The notes beneath the pieces were generated by a model. The model did not search any database. It was not told the origin of the DNA and saw only the letters and a list, made by a program, of their open reading frames with translations. A program made the position numbers and the translations under genes. Below, piece after piece: positions 10,695 through 21,450 of a DNA stretch of 64,000 nucleotides. Source of the DNA: Bettongia penicillata ogilbyi (Eukaryota; Chordata; Mammalia; Diprotodontia; Potoroidae); NCBI GenBank assembly GCA_023548195.1, contig JAJHZJ010000336.1:5128805-5192804 (forward strand), read 5' to 3'. How positions within the stretch are numbered: position 1 is the stretch's first letter; every line of letters starts with the position of its first letter.

Positions 10695-10879
10695 TAGTCA
10701 AAAGAGCAGCTCCTCACTCTGAATAGATCATTTTTATTGGTTTTGCAATAAGCTTATGAGACAGAAACAACAGTAATAAACAAAGAGAACAAGAAATCGA
10801 AAAGACGGGCCCGAAAGCTGTTACTGAGTTCTTCCCGCCGCTTCCTAACGAGTCTCTAATTTATAACGAACTCATCAGC
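10695..10879 (+). promoter_or_regulatory. Candidate conserved non-coding element, paralogous copy B
   Basis: This is the direct-orientation paralogue of 3970-4142; positions and identities are given there. Compared with copy A it keeps more CpGs (aatcgaaaagacgggcccg, cttcccgccg, aacgag). It continues into a CpG-rich flank to about 11010, whereas copy A has no such flank. Both copies share the reverse-strand CCAATAAAA word and the 3' ctctaatttata block. Confidence 0.65.
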
Positions 10880-11010
10880 CCGGCACCACCGCCGTCCCCC
10901 GTGCGGAGCCCCTTCCGGCTCGTGTGGTCGTCCCCCCCGGCCCGGAGACCTGGAGGACAGGGCCTCCAGCCTCTGGCTGCGGTGCCCGCTCACTCCCGGG
11001 CTGCTGGAGA
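10880..11010. other. Short CpG-rich flank of copy B
   Basis: About 130 bp contain many CpGs (ccgccgtcccccgtgcgg, ttccggctcgtgtggtcg). It is too short to call an independent CpG island. Frames of 65-92 codons here are compositional. Confidence 0.55.
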
Positions 11011-12525
11011 GGGGGAAGGAGGAGCTCAGTCCTCCAAGGCTGCCATGCAACACGCCAGATCACTGCCAGCATGAGAAAAGACGGCCTTGGGTGGGCCCCA
11101 GATATTCACATCCTAGTTTTGTTTTTGCAAGGAAGCAACAGACTTGTATCTGTGAGACACTGCCATGCCAGTGTAAGGCCCAACTTCCTGGAGACACTAT
11201 GAATGGCTTATAGGTCGGACCCAGAAATGAGGCTGTGGATACATAGAGAGAGAGGGAGACAAACTCCAAAGGGCAGTCAAGGAGCCAGCCAAGGGGAGTA
11301 GGAACCAGGATTTGGAGAAAGCTCAGAGCCATCTAATTCATGCATTCATGATCCCAGCTTTGGGATGTATTGCTTAACAAGATTGCACTTTTGGATCCAT
11401 TCTAAGGGCACAGCTGTGGAGAGCTGGGGAAGTCTGAAAGTGTGCATAAATTTTAGGAATTGGGGACCCTCACAGAGACAAAAGCAGCCCATGTCTCCTT
11501 CCAAATTCTGGGGCAGGACTTGGAACAAAAGGACAGAGGATACTTTGGGATCCCTCATAAAGCCCTAGGTATCACCGACATGGTTGAGTTCTCTCTTTCT
11601 CAGCCAGGAGTTTAAGACCTTCTCCCATGGTGGGGGGAGCTGTCCTCTGAGCACACGGTAGGAGGACGAACACTATTTCTGAGGGTAACTGGAGTTCTTG
11701 GAGCCCCAAGTCCACCCTAGCCATATCCCTTAGTGCATCCTCTGGTCATTTACTCCTGCTCATTCCTGTCCCATTCCCAGGAAGCTGGCCACAAGGTTGA
11801 GTGTTTGGGGGCTCAGGGCCCTATGGGCTCCATCCCCCGGGGAAAGGGCCAGCTGGGCACTCCAGATTTTCCTTAGACCAGGGCACTCTAATTCAGTGTA
11901 ATCCAGTCCGACCCCGGGAAAATGGAGCTGTTTAACTGCAATATCACTTATGACCACCAGATGTCAGTCTGAGGCCATAGAAATGGATAAGTAGGGCTGG
12001 CTGTCAACCAAGGTCTACAAGTGGACTCAGGAGTCCAGAATGATGGCCCCCACCTTGGTGCTCCCCTCCCCCACCCCCATCAGCATCAGCTCTGAAGCTT
12101 CCGGAAACCTACGAGGTCACTTCCCAAGAAGCAGTCACAGGATGCCCACAGGCATACCTTCAAATCTTGTCTCCATCTGATTTTTTCCAAAGAAAATACT
12201 GTGCTGAGTATCGTGTACATGGTGTAAGGCTTATGCACATACATACTGGCCAGGACCCCCCCAATGAGCTTGTTAAATGTCTGTGTGCAAACTTTGCTTT
12301 GGGGGGCGTCGACTTCAAAGATTGGTTGTAAGAGGAATGAGGGGAAGCATGACTAGAGAGTGTTTGAGTGGTTTTCCTGGGCAGAGCCCGGAGAGATTTT
12401 CCACATGAACAGAACCCCAAGCATGTTTCCAGAAGAAATAGAAGAAGGTGGCAGCTGCAGAGGAGGAGGAGGGAAAGTGGGATTCAAAGAGAATGAAGAC
12501 TGTGTATGCCTGAGTAAAGGGTTAG
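11011..12525. other. Unassigned sequence
   Basis: Mixed sequence with no confident repeat or exon. Frames of 65-92 codons on both strands carry no recognisable domains. Composition drifts toward GT-rich from about 12480. Confidence 0.4.
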
Positions 12526-13493
12526 AGGACTGTGAGAATGTGCACTTGGGAGACAGGGCATATGAGTACACACATGGATAAGGGTCTCTTTGTACAAGGG
12601 GCTGTGTGTTCATGTTTTGGTGTGGGTCTGTTTGGATGGGGAGCTGTGTCTTTATGTGAGGGGTGTGTAAGGTGTATGTGGTATGTAAGGATAAGGATCT
12701 GTTTGTGTGAAGGGTTGCATGTGTAAAAAGCTTTATGTGTGTTTGGGGATCTGAGTGTAAGGGTCTATGTGATTGGGGTTGTGTATATAAAGTGTAAAGT
12801 TCTGGGCATCATTGCAGTTTTGTATGTGTGTGTCTGGGACTGTGTGTAGGGATCTGTGTGCGAGTATCTGCATGAATATGTGTGTGTAAGGAACTGGCTG
12901 TTTGAGAAAACATAAGAGTGTAAGAGGATGTTTGTATGATAGGCTGTATGTATAGGGGTCTGTTTATGTAAGAGAGTTGTAAGGAGAAAAGAAAAGTTGA
13001 GTTATATAAAGTATAATGAGTATACAAGTATATATATATATGAGGCATTCTTCATTTGAAGGGCTATGTACCTGTAAGAGTATGTTTTATGAGGGGGGGT
13101 GGTGTCTGTGTGTGCGTGCGCATGTGTAACAGGGGGTTGGGGGGGCAAGGACCTTTCTTAGGCACTATATGTGAGGGTCTGTTTTGTATGGAGGGAACTG
13201 AATATGTATTTGTGTGTAAAGGTCTGTAACATGTTTGGGATTGTGTGTGGATCCATGGTAAGCAAGGACTGTGTATATAAGGGAATGCTTGTACATGTAT
13301 ATAAGGGCTATGTGTTTATAAGAGTCTGGTTCTGTGAAGGATTTCTGTGTGTATTTGTGTGTATATGGGTATTATGCTTGGGGGGCTATGTGGGCATAAA
13401 AGTCTATATGGATTTGGGGCAATGTGTATATTTGAGTGTTAGGATTTGTATTCTTGATTGTGTATGCATCTCTGTGGGTAAGGTTCTATGTGT

Positions 13494-13706
13494 CTAGGTG
13501 TGTCCAAACTAGATTAAAATGTAAATTTGAAACACAATAAATCATAGGTAATACTACATTTTAAAGTATAGTATTATACTACAATACTATAAAATACTAC
13601 ATTTTAAAAGGAAGTCAATATGGACAGGAAAGGAAGTCAATATGTGACCCACAGGGATACTTACCTAGCAGCCCCCTGTTCGCACTTGCGTTAGACATCA
13701 CTGGTA
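13494..13706 (-). mobile_element. hAT-like non-autonomous DNA transposon remnant
   Basis: The left end 'taggtgtgtccaaact' and the right end 'gttagacatcactg' are imperfect inverted copies of the hAT-type CAGNGGTGTCAAACT terminus. The interior (taaaatgtaaatttgaaaca, 'gtcaatatgtgacccacagg') resembles marsupial Charlie-type elements. It also holds small direct repeats (aatactacattttaaa twice, aggaagtcaatatg twice). The target duplication is not clear. Confidence 0.5.
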
Positions 13707-13711
13707 TATGA

Positions 13712-14013
13712 GGGGCAGCTAGGTGGTGCAGTGGATAGAGCAGGAGTCAGGAGAACCCGAGTTCAAATCTCACCTCAGACACTTGACACTCACTAGCTGT
13801 GTGACCTTGGGCAAGTCACTTAATCCCAATTACCTCATCCTGGGTCATCTCCAGTCATCCTGATGAATATCTGGTCACTGGATCCAGATGGCTCTGGAGG
13901 AGAAGTGAGGCTGGTGACCTGCACAGCCCTCTCTCACTCAAAACAAAGTCAAGTACAAGTCATGTCATCATTTCTCTGATGGTATAGTCTTCTTCAGCAA
14001 TGAAGGAAGAACA
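13712..14013 (+). mobile_element. tRNA-derived SINE (WALLSI-like tail) with 13-bp TSD
   Basis: Full-length SINE starting gggcagctaggtggtgcag, with box B-like gttcaaatc and a tail through 'tggctctggaggagaagtga' and 'cttcttcagcaatgaagg'. It is flanked by perfect 13-bp duplications (CACTGGTATATGA) at 13699-13711 and 14014-14026, showing L1-style retroposition. A close relative is at 42358-42667. Confidence 0.93.
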
Positions 14014-16295
14014 CACTGGTATATGAAACTTTGAGTGTAAGGATCTGTTTTCTGTTGTGGTTCTTTGTATGTATTTGTGAAAGGGTCTATTTGAGGAACT
14101 GTATTAGAGGCTGAGAGTTTCTTTGTGGAAGGGATCTTATATGTGTTTATGGGGAAAGGGTGTGTTTTTATGAGTGGCTGTGTATAGGTGTTTCTCAGGG
14201 TCTGTATTTGGGGATGTTTGTATATATTTATATATGTAAAGTGGCATTTGTGCGAGTGGTTGTGTATAGATCTGTGTAAGAATCTGAGTAGCTTTGTGTC
14301 AGGAATTTTTCTGTCTAGATCTATGACATATGTATGAGGGTGTGTGAGTTTCTATTTGTTTTGGGGGGTTGTGTGTATGTGTTTATGTATGGGCCCATTT
14401 GGATGAGGGGCTGTGTATGTGTAAGGGGCGATGTGTGTGTAGGTCATTTGTTTTTGTTTTTTGTATGAGTGTGCATTTAAGGACCTGTTCATGTGAGGGC
14501 TGCGTACACATGTAAGGATCTCTGTGCATGAGAAGCGGGTTGAAGGCTGTGTGTTTGGGGCTGCATGTGTAATGGGCTACTTGGTGTGAAAGTTTGTGTG
14601 CAAGGGTTTGTGTTAGAAGCTGAGCATATGTGTGTGAGTGTGTGTATGAGTATGAGAAGTTCTATGGTTTGTAAGAAAGGGTCTGTTTATGTGAAGGGCA
14701 TTGTGGGTATGTGTGAAGGGTATTGTGGGTATGCATAAAGGGCTGCGTGAGATGAGTATGTGTAAAGCTCTATTTGAATGAGGGGCTGTGCATGTCTTTT
14801 TGTAAAGGTTTGTATATATGAAAGATTAGGTATAAGGACAAGGGTTTAGTGGGCTTGTTTGTGGCTAAGGGTGTATTTGCATGGGAGTGTGCGTGTGTAT
14901 GAGGGACTTGGTGAGGGCATAATGTGTAGTGGTAAGAATCTTTTGTATGGAGCTGGGGGTGTTTGTGCTGTGGGTAAGGGGCTGTGTTAATGTGTCTTGG
15001 GGCTCTTTGAGGGGTTGTGTGTGCTTGTAGGTGTATAAGGCAATGTTTGTGTGCATGTGCAAAGGGGTCTGTGTGAATGTCTGCTGTTAGGGTCAGTTTG
15101 AGTAAACAGATAAGTGTGTAAAGGTCTGTGTGAGGGAGTGTGTATCTAGTGGTCTGTAAATATGTAAATATTGTAAGGGTATCTGACTAGCTGTGAGTAC
15201 GAATATGTGTAAGGGTCTCTGTGAGTGGCTGTGTATATATGAATGTAAGGGTCTCTATGAGTGGGTCAGTGTGCCATGGTCTGTATGAGCGGAGGTATGT
15301 GTAGATACGTAGGGAGCTGTTAGAATGAGCATCTGTGTGCTGAAGCATCTTTATAAATGGGTAAATGTGTATAAAGGGTTGTATGTGTGTGAGAAACTGT
15401 ATGTGGATGAATCTTTTTGGGAGAGGAGCTGTGTGTTAGTATGTTTATATATTTTAGGGCTATTTGAGGGTATCTGCATGTGACAATTCACTACTGTATC
15501 TACACACATCTACATCTGTATAAGCAGTTGTCCGTGTGAATGTGCATGTAAGCATATGTTTGAAGGGTAACGTGTGTAAATGCCTTAGTGTGTTTGTGTG
15601 AGGGGGTGATTTGTGTTATGTGAATGCAGAAGTATTAGGAGCTAGTTGTGTAAGCAGCTGTGTATTTGTGAGAGTTTGGGAGCATGTGCGCTCAGATCTG
15701 TGAAGGCTTATATCTGTGTCAGCACTGTGTATGTAACCTATGTGGATAAAGGTCTGTATGAGGGGCTATGTGTGTATGTGTGTGGTAAGGAGTTGTCTAA
15801 ACAGCTAGCTGGGTGTCTGTTAGTTTGAGGGTGTTTGGGGAAACAAGGATCTGTTTTTGTGAGAGGCACTACATTGATATGTAAGGAGGTATGTGAAGGA
15901 TGCTTTGTGTTTGTGTTGTGCAAGGCTCTGTGAGTATTAGGGGTTGTTTGAGTGGCTGTATATGCATGTATATGTGTAAGGGAATGTCTGCATGTGTTTG
16001 TGTGGATAAAAGTCTGTGTGAGGGACTGTTTGGGTAATGGTCCATGCAAATAGCTATGTGTATATGTATATAAATATATATGTGCCAGGGTCTATGTGAG
16101 TGCTTGTGTGATTCAGGATCTGTGTATGTCAGGATATGTTTATATATGTGCATCAGGGTGGCCATGTGGAAGCATCTGCATGAAGGTTTACAGTTTTGTG
16201 TGTACATGTCCATAGGGATCTGTTTGATTATGTATAGGTATACATAAGAGTGTGTGTGAATATTTGTGAATATATGGGGGTTTTCTTTGGGAGGG

Positions 16296-16394
16296 GGACG
16301 GTTAGTGTCAAGTGTCTGAGGTCACATTTGAACTCAGGTCCTCCTGATTCCAGGTCCAGTGCGCCATTCACTGTGCCACCTAGCTGCCCCCTTG
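16296..16394 (-). mobile_element. tRNA-derived SINE head, antisense, truncated
   Basis: Reads backwards from 'gtgtctgaggtcacatttga' through 'actcaggtcctcctgattcc' to 'tgtgccacctagctgccccc', which is the reversed SINE 5' end. It interrupts the GT-rich array. Confidence 0.88.
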
Positions 16395-16964
16395 TGTATA
16401 TAGGTTTCTGTCAGTAGTTCTATGAATAGCTAGGTGTATATGGGTGTGTTTGTATGAATTGCTGTGTGATTATGTGTGTATAGGTCTACGGGAATACCTA
16501 GATGTGCGTCAAGCTCTATTTGTGTGAATGGCTATGCATCTGTGATTGTTAGGGTCTGTTTTTTGTTTAGGTCTGTGTGTGTAGAGGTCAGTTTGTGTAA
16601 GGGCTGTGTATGAGTATATCTAAGAGAATATGTTTGTGATTGTGTGATGTATGAATGTAAGGGGGTAAGTGACTGTCTATATATTTAGAGTAGGGTTTTT
16701 TTTGTGGTATGTATGCATAAGGATCACTCACTGTGTGAGTGATTATGCATATATATAAAAGGATCTATGAGTGTAAGACTAAGTGGTTGTATGTATAAAC
16801 ACAGCTGTGTACATTAGGGTCTGTTTGTATGAGTGGTTATGTGTAATTTTGCATACAAGGGTCTGCATTCTATTTGGGACTATGTATGAGTATGTAAGGA
16901 TTAGTGGTTAGGTTTTCTGTGCGAAGGGCTGTGTCTGTAAATGTGTGCTGGGTGTCTTTTTGTG

Positions 16965-16992
<28 letters not shown>
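16965..16992. repeat. Pure (GT)n within the GT-rich array
   Basis: About 14 uninterrupted GT dinucleotides. This is the purest stretch of the surrounding degenerate array. Confidence 0.9.
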
Positions 16993-16995
<3 letters not shown>

Positions 16996-17869
16996 GGGTT
17001 GTCTGTGTGACCGGTTAAGCTAGTGTGTTAGAGTCTGCATGTTTGGGGTTGAGTGTATGTATGTATACAGAAAGGTCTGAATGAGTGGCTGTGTCCATAT
17101 ATGTTTGCCAGTGTCTATATCCGTAAAGTCTTTGAGGGGGTGGTGTAGGTGTGTGTAAGGGTCTTTGTGTGAGTGGCTATTTGTAAATTTACACTTAAGG
17201 GTTTTGTGAGTGCCTGTACATTTGTGTATAAAGGTCTCCGAGTGGTGATGTATGGGTCTGTTTGTGCGAATGATTGTGTGAAGTCACACAATGGTGGCCT
17301 GTGCGATTTAACATAAATGAGAGTCAGTTTTCTGTTTGGGACTGTGTATATCTGATTACAGGTTTATTTTATGTTTGGGCTTGTATACCCACATCTATTT
17401 CTGTGAGTGACTGTGTGTGTAATTATCTGTCTGTAAGAGGATGTTTATATGTATGTATAACAGTCAATGCATGTGCACGTGTGTATATATGGGTCTGTGA
17501 ATATCTGTGTATGTGGGTGTCAGGATATAGAGGCTTCTCTTCATAAGGATTACAACTATGTGAATGGCTGTGTATGTATGTGTGTGTGTCTGTGTGAGTC
17601 TCTTATGTTTGCAGCTGTATGTGTGTACATGTGCAAGCATCTATTTGTGCAAACCATATGTGTAGATGGATGTGTAAGGAGCTAGGGGAGAGACTGTGTA
17701 TGCAAGCTTCTTGAAGTGGCTCTTGAGCATGTGTGTTTAAGCACATCCCCACACAGGCCTGTGTGTAAGTGACAGAGGTTTGTGAGGGTCTGTGTAAGCT
17801 CTTTACATGAGTGGCCACGTATGTGCTATGTCCCGATTGCCTCGTTTGTGCCTGGGGCTGCGCACATGG

Positions 17870-18940
17870 GTGTTGGGAGCTCTCTGTGGGGGCGCTTCTG
17901 TGTCCTTCTGCACTCCTGTAAGGGCCCTGTGTGCGTGTACCCCAATGGCCCTCCGTGTGGTGGAGGGCACTGCACCTGGACGGGTGGCAGCTGAGTATCT
18001 GCGGCGCTGGGATGCGCCTGGGAATGCCCACGTGCGTGAGTGGGTGACTGTGCCCACGGCACCCGCGATGCCAGGCGGCTCGGGTCGTGTGCTCCAGGGC
18101 CCGGGGACCCTTGCCCGGCAGCAGCCACAGCCCTCTCCTCCTGAGTGCAGCCGGGGGCTTCCATCCATCTTCCCGGCCTGGAGTGTTAGCATTGATCTAC
18201 CGGGGAAATGGAGAGCTCGGCGGGCTCCTTAGCGCGGCCTCCCCCCGGCCTGCCGGTGATGGAGCGCGCACACCCCGCTCCCGAAGCGTGGCCGCTCCAG
18301 CTCGGTCCGTCTTCCTGCCGATAGCCCGCCCGGGTCCGAGCCGGATCGATGCCGGCGGATTGGGGGAGGCGCCTCGGGCGGCCGGGCCTGGGCAGTCCGG
18401 AGCGGGGTGCCCAGGGGGCGGCGGGCAGCGCGGGCACCCACGGTGTGCCCAGGAGGGCGGGGTGCCAGGCACCTCGGCCGTGGGCTCCGCCAGGGAAGCC
18501 CCCCTCCCCAGGATAGAGTTCCCAGCCGCCTCTTCTCCCCCTCCCCCCACGCCCCGTCTCCCCCCGCTCTCACACACACCTGCACCATCAAACACCGGGC
18601 TTGTCTTTGACCCCCAAGCAGGGGGCTTTAATTAAAGAGACAGTGACCCCTTTTATAGTTTGCCCGAGTTGGGTTTCAGGGCCGGCATCACGTGCGGCTC
18701 ACATAACCCGCACAAAGCGCCAGGCCCCCGGCCCGCGGGCCCCCGGGAGGGGCCGGTCTCCCTTGTAGACGCCGCCGCGGCGGGCCGGCCCCGGCTCAGG
18801 ACTCTCGCTCTGCGCCCCCCTTTCTGCCGGGCGGGGGCTCCGCCGGCCGTGCCAGCCCCAGCTCGCGTCGGACAAGGGTCTCGTCCATCAGGACGGAGCT
18901 TCACCCCTCCACGAGGGCTGGCTGTCCAACCTGAATCACG
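17870..18940 (+). promoter_or_regulatory. CpG island
   Basis: CpG density and GC content jump sharply at the end of the GT-rich array and stay high for about 1 kb (for example cgggcggccgggcc, gccgccgcggcgggccgg). CACGTG E-boxes lie near 18030 and 18690, and a TATA-like ccttttatag lies near 18650. In mammals such islands usually mark promoters or Polycomb targets. No exon could be identified. Frames up to 182 codons (18087-18635 plus, 18197-18595 minus) are Pro/Arg/Gly/Ala-rich on several frames at once and look compositional. Confidence 0.75.
18590..18725 (+). promoter_or_regulatory. Candidate conserved element inside the CpG island
   Basis: Sequence complexity is high here. Notable words are gctttaattaaagagacagt (palindromic TTAATTAA homeodomain site), cccttttatag, catcacgtgcggctcac (E-box) and ataacccgcacaaag (SOX-like ACAAAG). 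This is a good place to look for a transcription start or a core enhancer. Confidence 0.5.
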
Positions 18941-19215
18941 TTTTCCTATTAAGTCGCATGATTAAATTGGCCGAGCTAGGGGAGAGGGGTGGGATTTTGG
19001 CCCCCAAACTGGATCAAACGCGGCTTAGTATGGTAGGAATATTTTTGTCAGTCACAGACTGAAATGACTAATTAACACAATATTAATCAAAAGAAGTCAC
19101 TGTCCTGGTAGGAGAAAATCCTTAGCAAACCCTTCTTTGATCAAACCTCGGCCCTTTAAAAATGGTAAATTAAAACAGTCTGTGGGTCTGCTTCCTTCGA
19201 GATGTTGCATTTCAA
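18940..19215 (+). promoter_or_regulatory. Candidate conserved non-coding element, homeodomain sites
   Basis: Immediately follows the CpG island. Contains gattaaattggccgagc, caaacgcggcttagtatgg, tgactaattaacacaat, attaatcaaaag and two tgatcaaa/tttgatcaaac words (TCF/LEF-like). It has balanced composition, no repeat match and no coding frame. Confidence 0.5.
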
Positions 19216-19249
19216 GGGTCATCCACTCATAGAGCATGTACTGATAAAA

Positions 19250-19420
19250 CCACAGATTTCAAGCTGGAAGAGACTCTCGAGATCATCTAGCCTCATCTCA
19301 TTTAACATATGAGAAAATCGAGGCACAAAGAGGCTAAATGGTTCATAGGTATTCCATAGGTAGCAAAGTTAGAATTGGAACTCTGTTCTTCTGGATCCCA
19401 ACTCAGCATCACAAAGATCT
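19250..19420 (-). repeat. THER/MIR-like SINE, antisense
   Basis: Starts 'caagctggaagagactct' and continues 'gagatcatctagcctcatct', 'aacatatgagaaaatcgagg', 'ggaactctgttcttctgg'. It is old and diverged. Confidence 0.7.
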
Positions 19421-20020
19421 CACTTTTATGAATTAAGTTAGATTCCCCTTAGCCCATGAGTCTGAGGGCGGTTATCTTGCATTCTTTGATGTCTTTCAAA
19501 TAAGGGTTTATTTTTATTCAGGTAAGTAAGTTCAATCTGTTTATTTGGTATCCCTCCTAAATTATTTATGCTAGGGAAGGCATCAGATCTCTTCTCTAGG
19601 AGGATACAGCTATAATAAGATCAAATCTTTGACTTCAGTGAGGAGAGGTTTTCTCTAAATGGAGTACACCTGCATTTTTCTACGCTGATAATCTAAGTAC
19701 CTCTCAGTTATCTGCATGAGGGATTATTAACCATAAATGATTAATTCCAGGCTGCCTGAGTTGTTTCCCCGTGGTCAGTCTCCAGAACTGAGCTGAAGTT
19801 AAATTTACAGATCAAGAAACATGGAAATACTGTGGATTAGGCTCTGGTATGGATTATCTGTGTTATCTCCCTCCCACCTACAAATACACCTGTCCTTGAC
19901 CTATACCTCCATCACCGTTCATAGGAGTCTTCTAGGCCCTACAAGACAGAGCCTTCACTCCCAAACAGGCCAGGCTTGGTTCTGACTACATTTTCTGACC
20001 CCTTGGATCAGGCACATGAG
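19421..20020. other. Mostly unassigned; possible small CNE near 19680-19800
   Basis: Around 19700-19760 a compact stretch with gattattaaccataaatg and attaattccaggctgcc looks enhancer-like. The remainder is unremarkable. Confidence 0.35.
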
Positions 20021-20220
20021 TATATGCATATGGAGACACACCTGTAGTTATACTTGTGGAGGTAAAAACCCAGACAGATGAGTCACACAGACGCATACAG
20101 AGACAGGCATGTACACAGATGTACACAAAACCACAGGCATGTGCCGGCATGAGGCAATACAACACACATCGTCACTGTATGCCCGCACTTAGGCTCACAA
20201 ACAGAGCACAGAGAAAGAGA
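20020..20220. repeat. CA-rich degenerate tract
   Basis: Irregular cacag/acacac words on the plus strand. This is the opposite skew to the 12.5-17.8 kb GT-rich array. Confidence 0.65.
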
Positions 20221-20234
20221 GAGGGTCACGGCCC

Positions 20235-20500
20235 CTTCACTCCTCTCCCGGGCTGGGATCCGGGAGGCCAGGAGGGGGCTTGGGGATAATTGGTGTTGGC
20301 GTTTCCTGCCTCCGCTGCCCACGAAGCTCCCTCCGTTTCATCTTCAAGCAGATCAATCCCGAGTCATGTGGCTTTCCACATGGGTGCCCCGGCCCCTCTT
20401 TCCCCTCTCCCCCGTCTCCTATGCTCAGGGAAACTTCGTTAAGGCCATTAATCTGCTGACCAGGGCAAATCATCAAGTTATCCTGAAGCCTCCGCCCCCT
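20235..20500 (+). promoter_or_regulatory. Candidate conserved non-coding element
   Basis: Contains ggataattggtgttggcg, caagcagatcaatcccgag, cttcgttaaggccattaatc and gcaaatcatcaagttatcc. CpGs are retained and the composition is balanced, then the sequence becomes pyrimidine-rich after 20500. Confidence 0.4.
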
Positions 20501-21450
20501 GTCTCTGCCTCCTGGCCTCCCCCATTTCTCCCTAGAACTCTCTGGCACCCCAATCCTTCTCTGGCCTCCCTCTGGGGATCTTCCCCACCTGGCCTTCTGT
20601 GTTCGATTCCCAGAGACTCCTGCACCTACCCCTTGGGGAACATTAAATATGACAACCCTTCTCAGACCCTGCCTCCTCCTGCTCTCTCTCCCCTTCTCTC
20701 CCCCATCCCCAGGACTCCAACTTTATCTGGGATCTCTGGATAGTCCAACTGTTGACCACTCGTGCTGTCTCTCCCCCTCCCCACCATCCCCAGATTCCTA
20801 AAGACCTCTGCCCTTGTGACCGGGGCAGACAACAATTACTACAACCATCCTCAGTTCTGCTTCCTCAGACTTTCCCTACTCCTGGGGACCCCCCCCCAAA
20901 GATCTTCCTTTTTTACAAGAGTAGAGTACATCCACTCCCAGGGATCCTTCACCCCATTCTCCTGAAATCCATCCCACCTTTCCTTCCTGCATTTTCAAGT
21001 TGCTCTTCAAGGGATCGCTTCAACCTCTGATCCTCCTCAAGAATCTACACAACCCAAGTCCTTTTAGCCTTTGTCTTTTGAATTCCCCCTGTAGCCCCTG
21101 GGATCTTTGCTTCTGCCCCCAGGTACCCTTTTTTGCTCCTACCTTCAGGGATTTCGGCTTCCTTTCCTTACTTCCAGGGATTCTTGGTGAAACCACCGAC
21201 CACAGACAACCCCTTATCTTTCGACCCCAGACAGCCCCCCCTTTCTCACCCTTTGCCTCAGGGCTCTCTCTCAATATCTTCTCCCCTACCTCTATCACTA
21301 CCCCAGATTCATGTCTCTTCTATCTTTAGCGCCCCTCCGTGAGGGTCCTTTTGCCTTCCCATCAGCTGTCATCCCACACTCATCCTTCCTCTCTGCCTTC
21401 AGTAGCCTCATCCTTCATCTTCCCCCCTTCCGTTCATTCTGTAATGAGTT
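20500..21450. repeat. Pyrimidine-rich degenerate region
   Basis: Strongly C/T-biased on the plus strand, with recurring words like cccagggatcctt and ctccccctcccc. The many overlapping Pro/Ser-rich frames of 60-137 codons come from this bias. Confidence 0.65.

Larger units (their letters stand above)
12530..17800 (+). repeat. 5.3-kb degenerate GT-rich minisatellite-like array
   Basis: The plus strand is dominated by words such as gtgtaagggtctgtgtgag and tggctgtgtatgtg, with C strongly depleted. The words recur irregularly roughly every 30-40 bp; one pair of adjacent units near 15210 and 15246 is 36 bp apart. The array is interrupted by a hAT-like remnant and a SINE (13495-14013) and an antisense SINE (16296-16394). 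Methionine-rich plus-strand frames and Thr/His-rich minus-strand frames through it are artefacts. Confidence 0.8.

Noticed and set aside
13712..13800. tRNA gene suggested by box A/B-like words
   Set aside because: The tRNA-like head is the 5' part of a SINE, with no complete cloverleaf. The same holds at 42358, 51517 and 59105.
12532..17994. Numerous 60- to 142-codon frames across the GT-rich array
   Set aside because: Val/Cys/Gly-rich plus-strand and His/Thr/Pro-rich minus-strand translations come from the repeat composition. No conserved domain or splice signal.
18087..18635. A 182-codon plus-strand frame, with 132- and 120-codon minus-strand frames overlapping it, in the CpG-rich block
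   Set aside because: Open frames on both strands at once, Pro/Arg/Gly/Ala-rich with no recognisable domain. Stop codons are rare in GC-rich DNA, so this is expected by composition.
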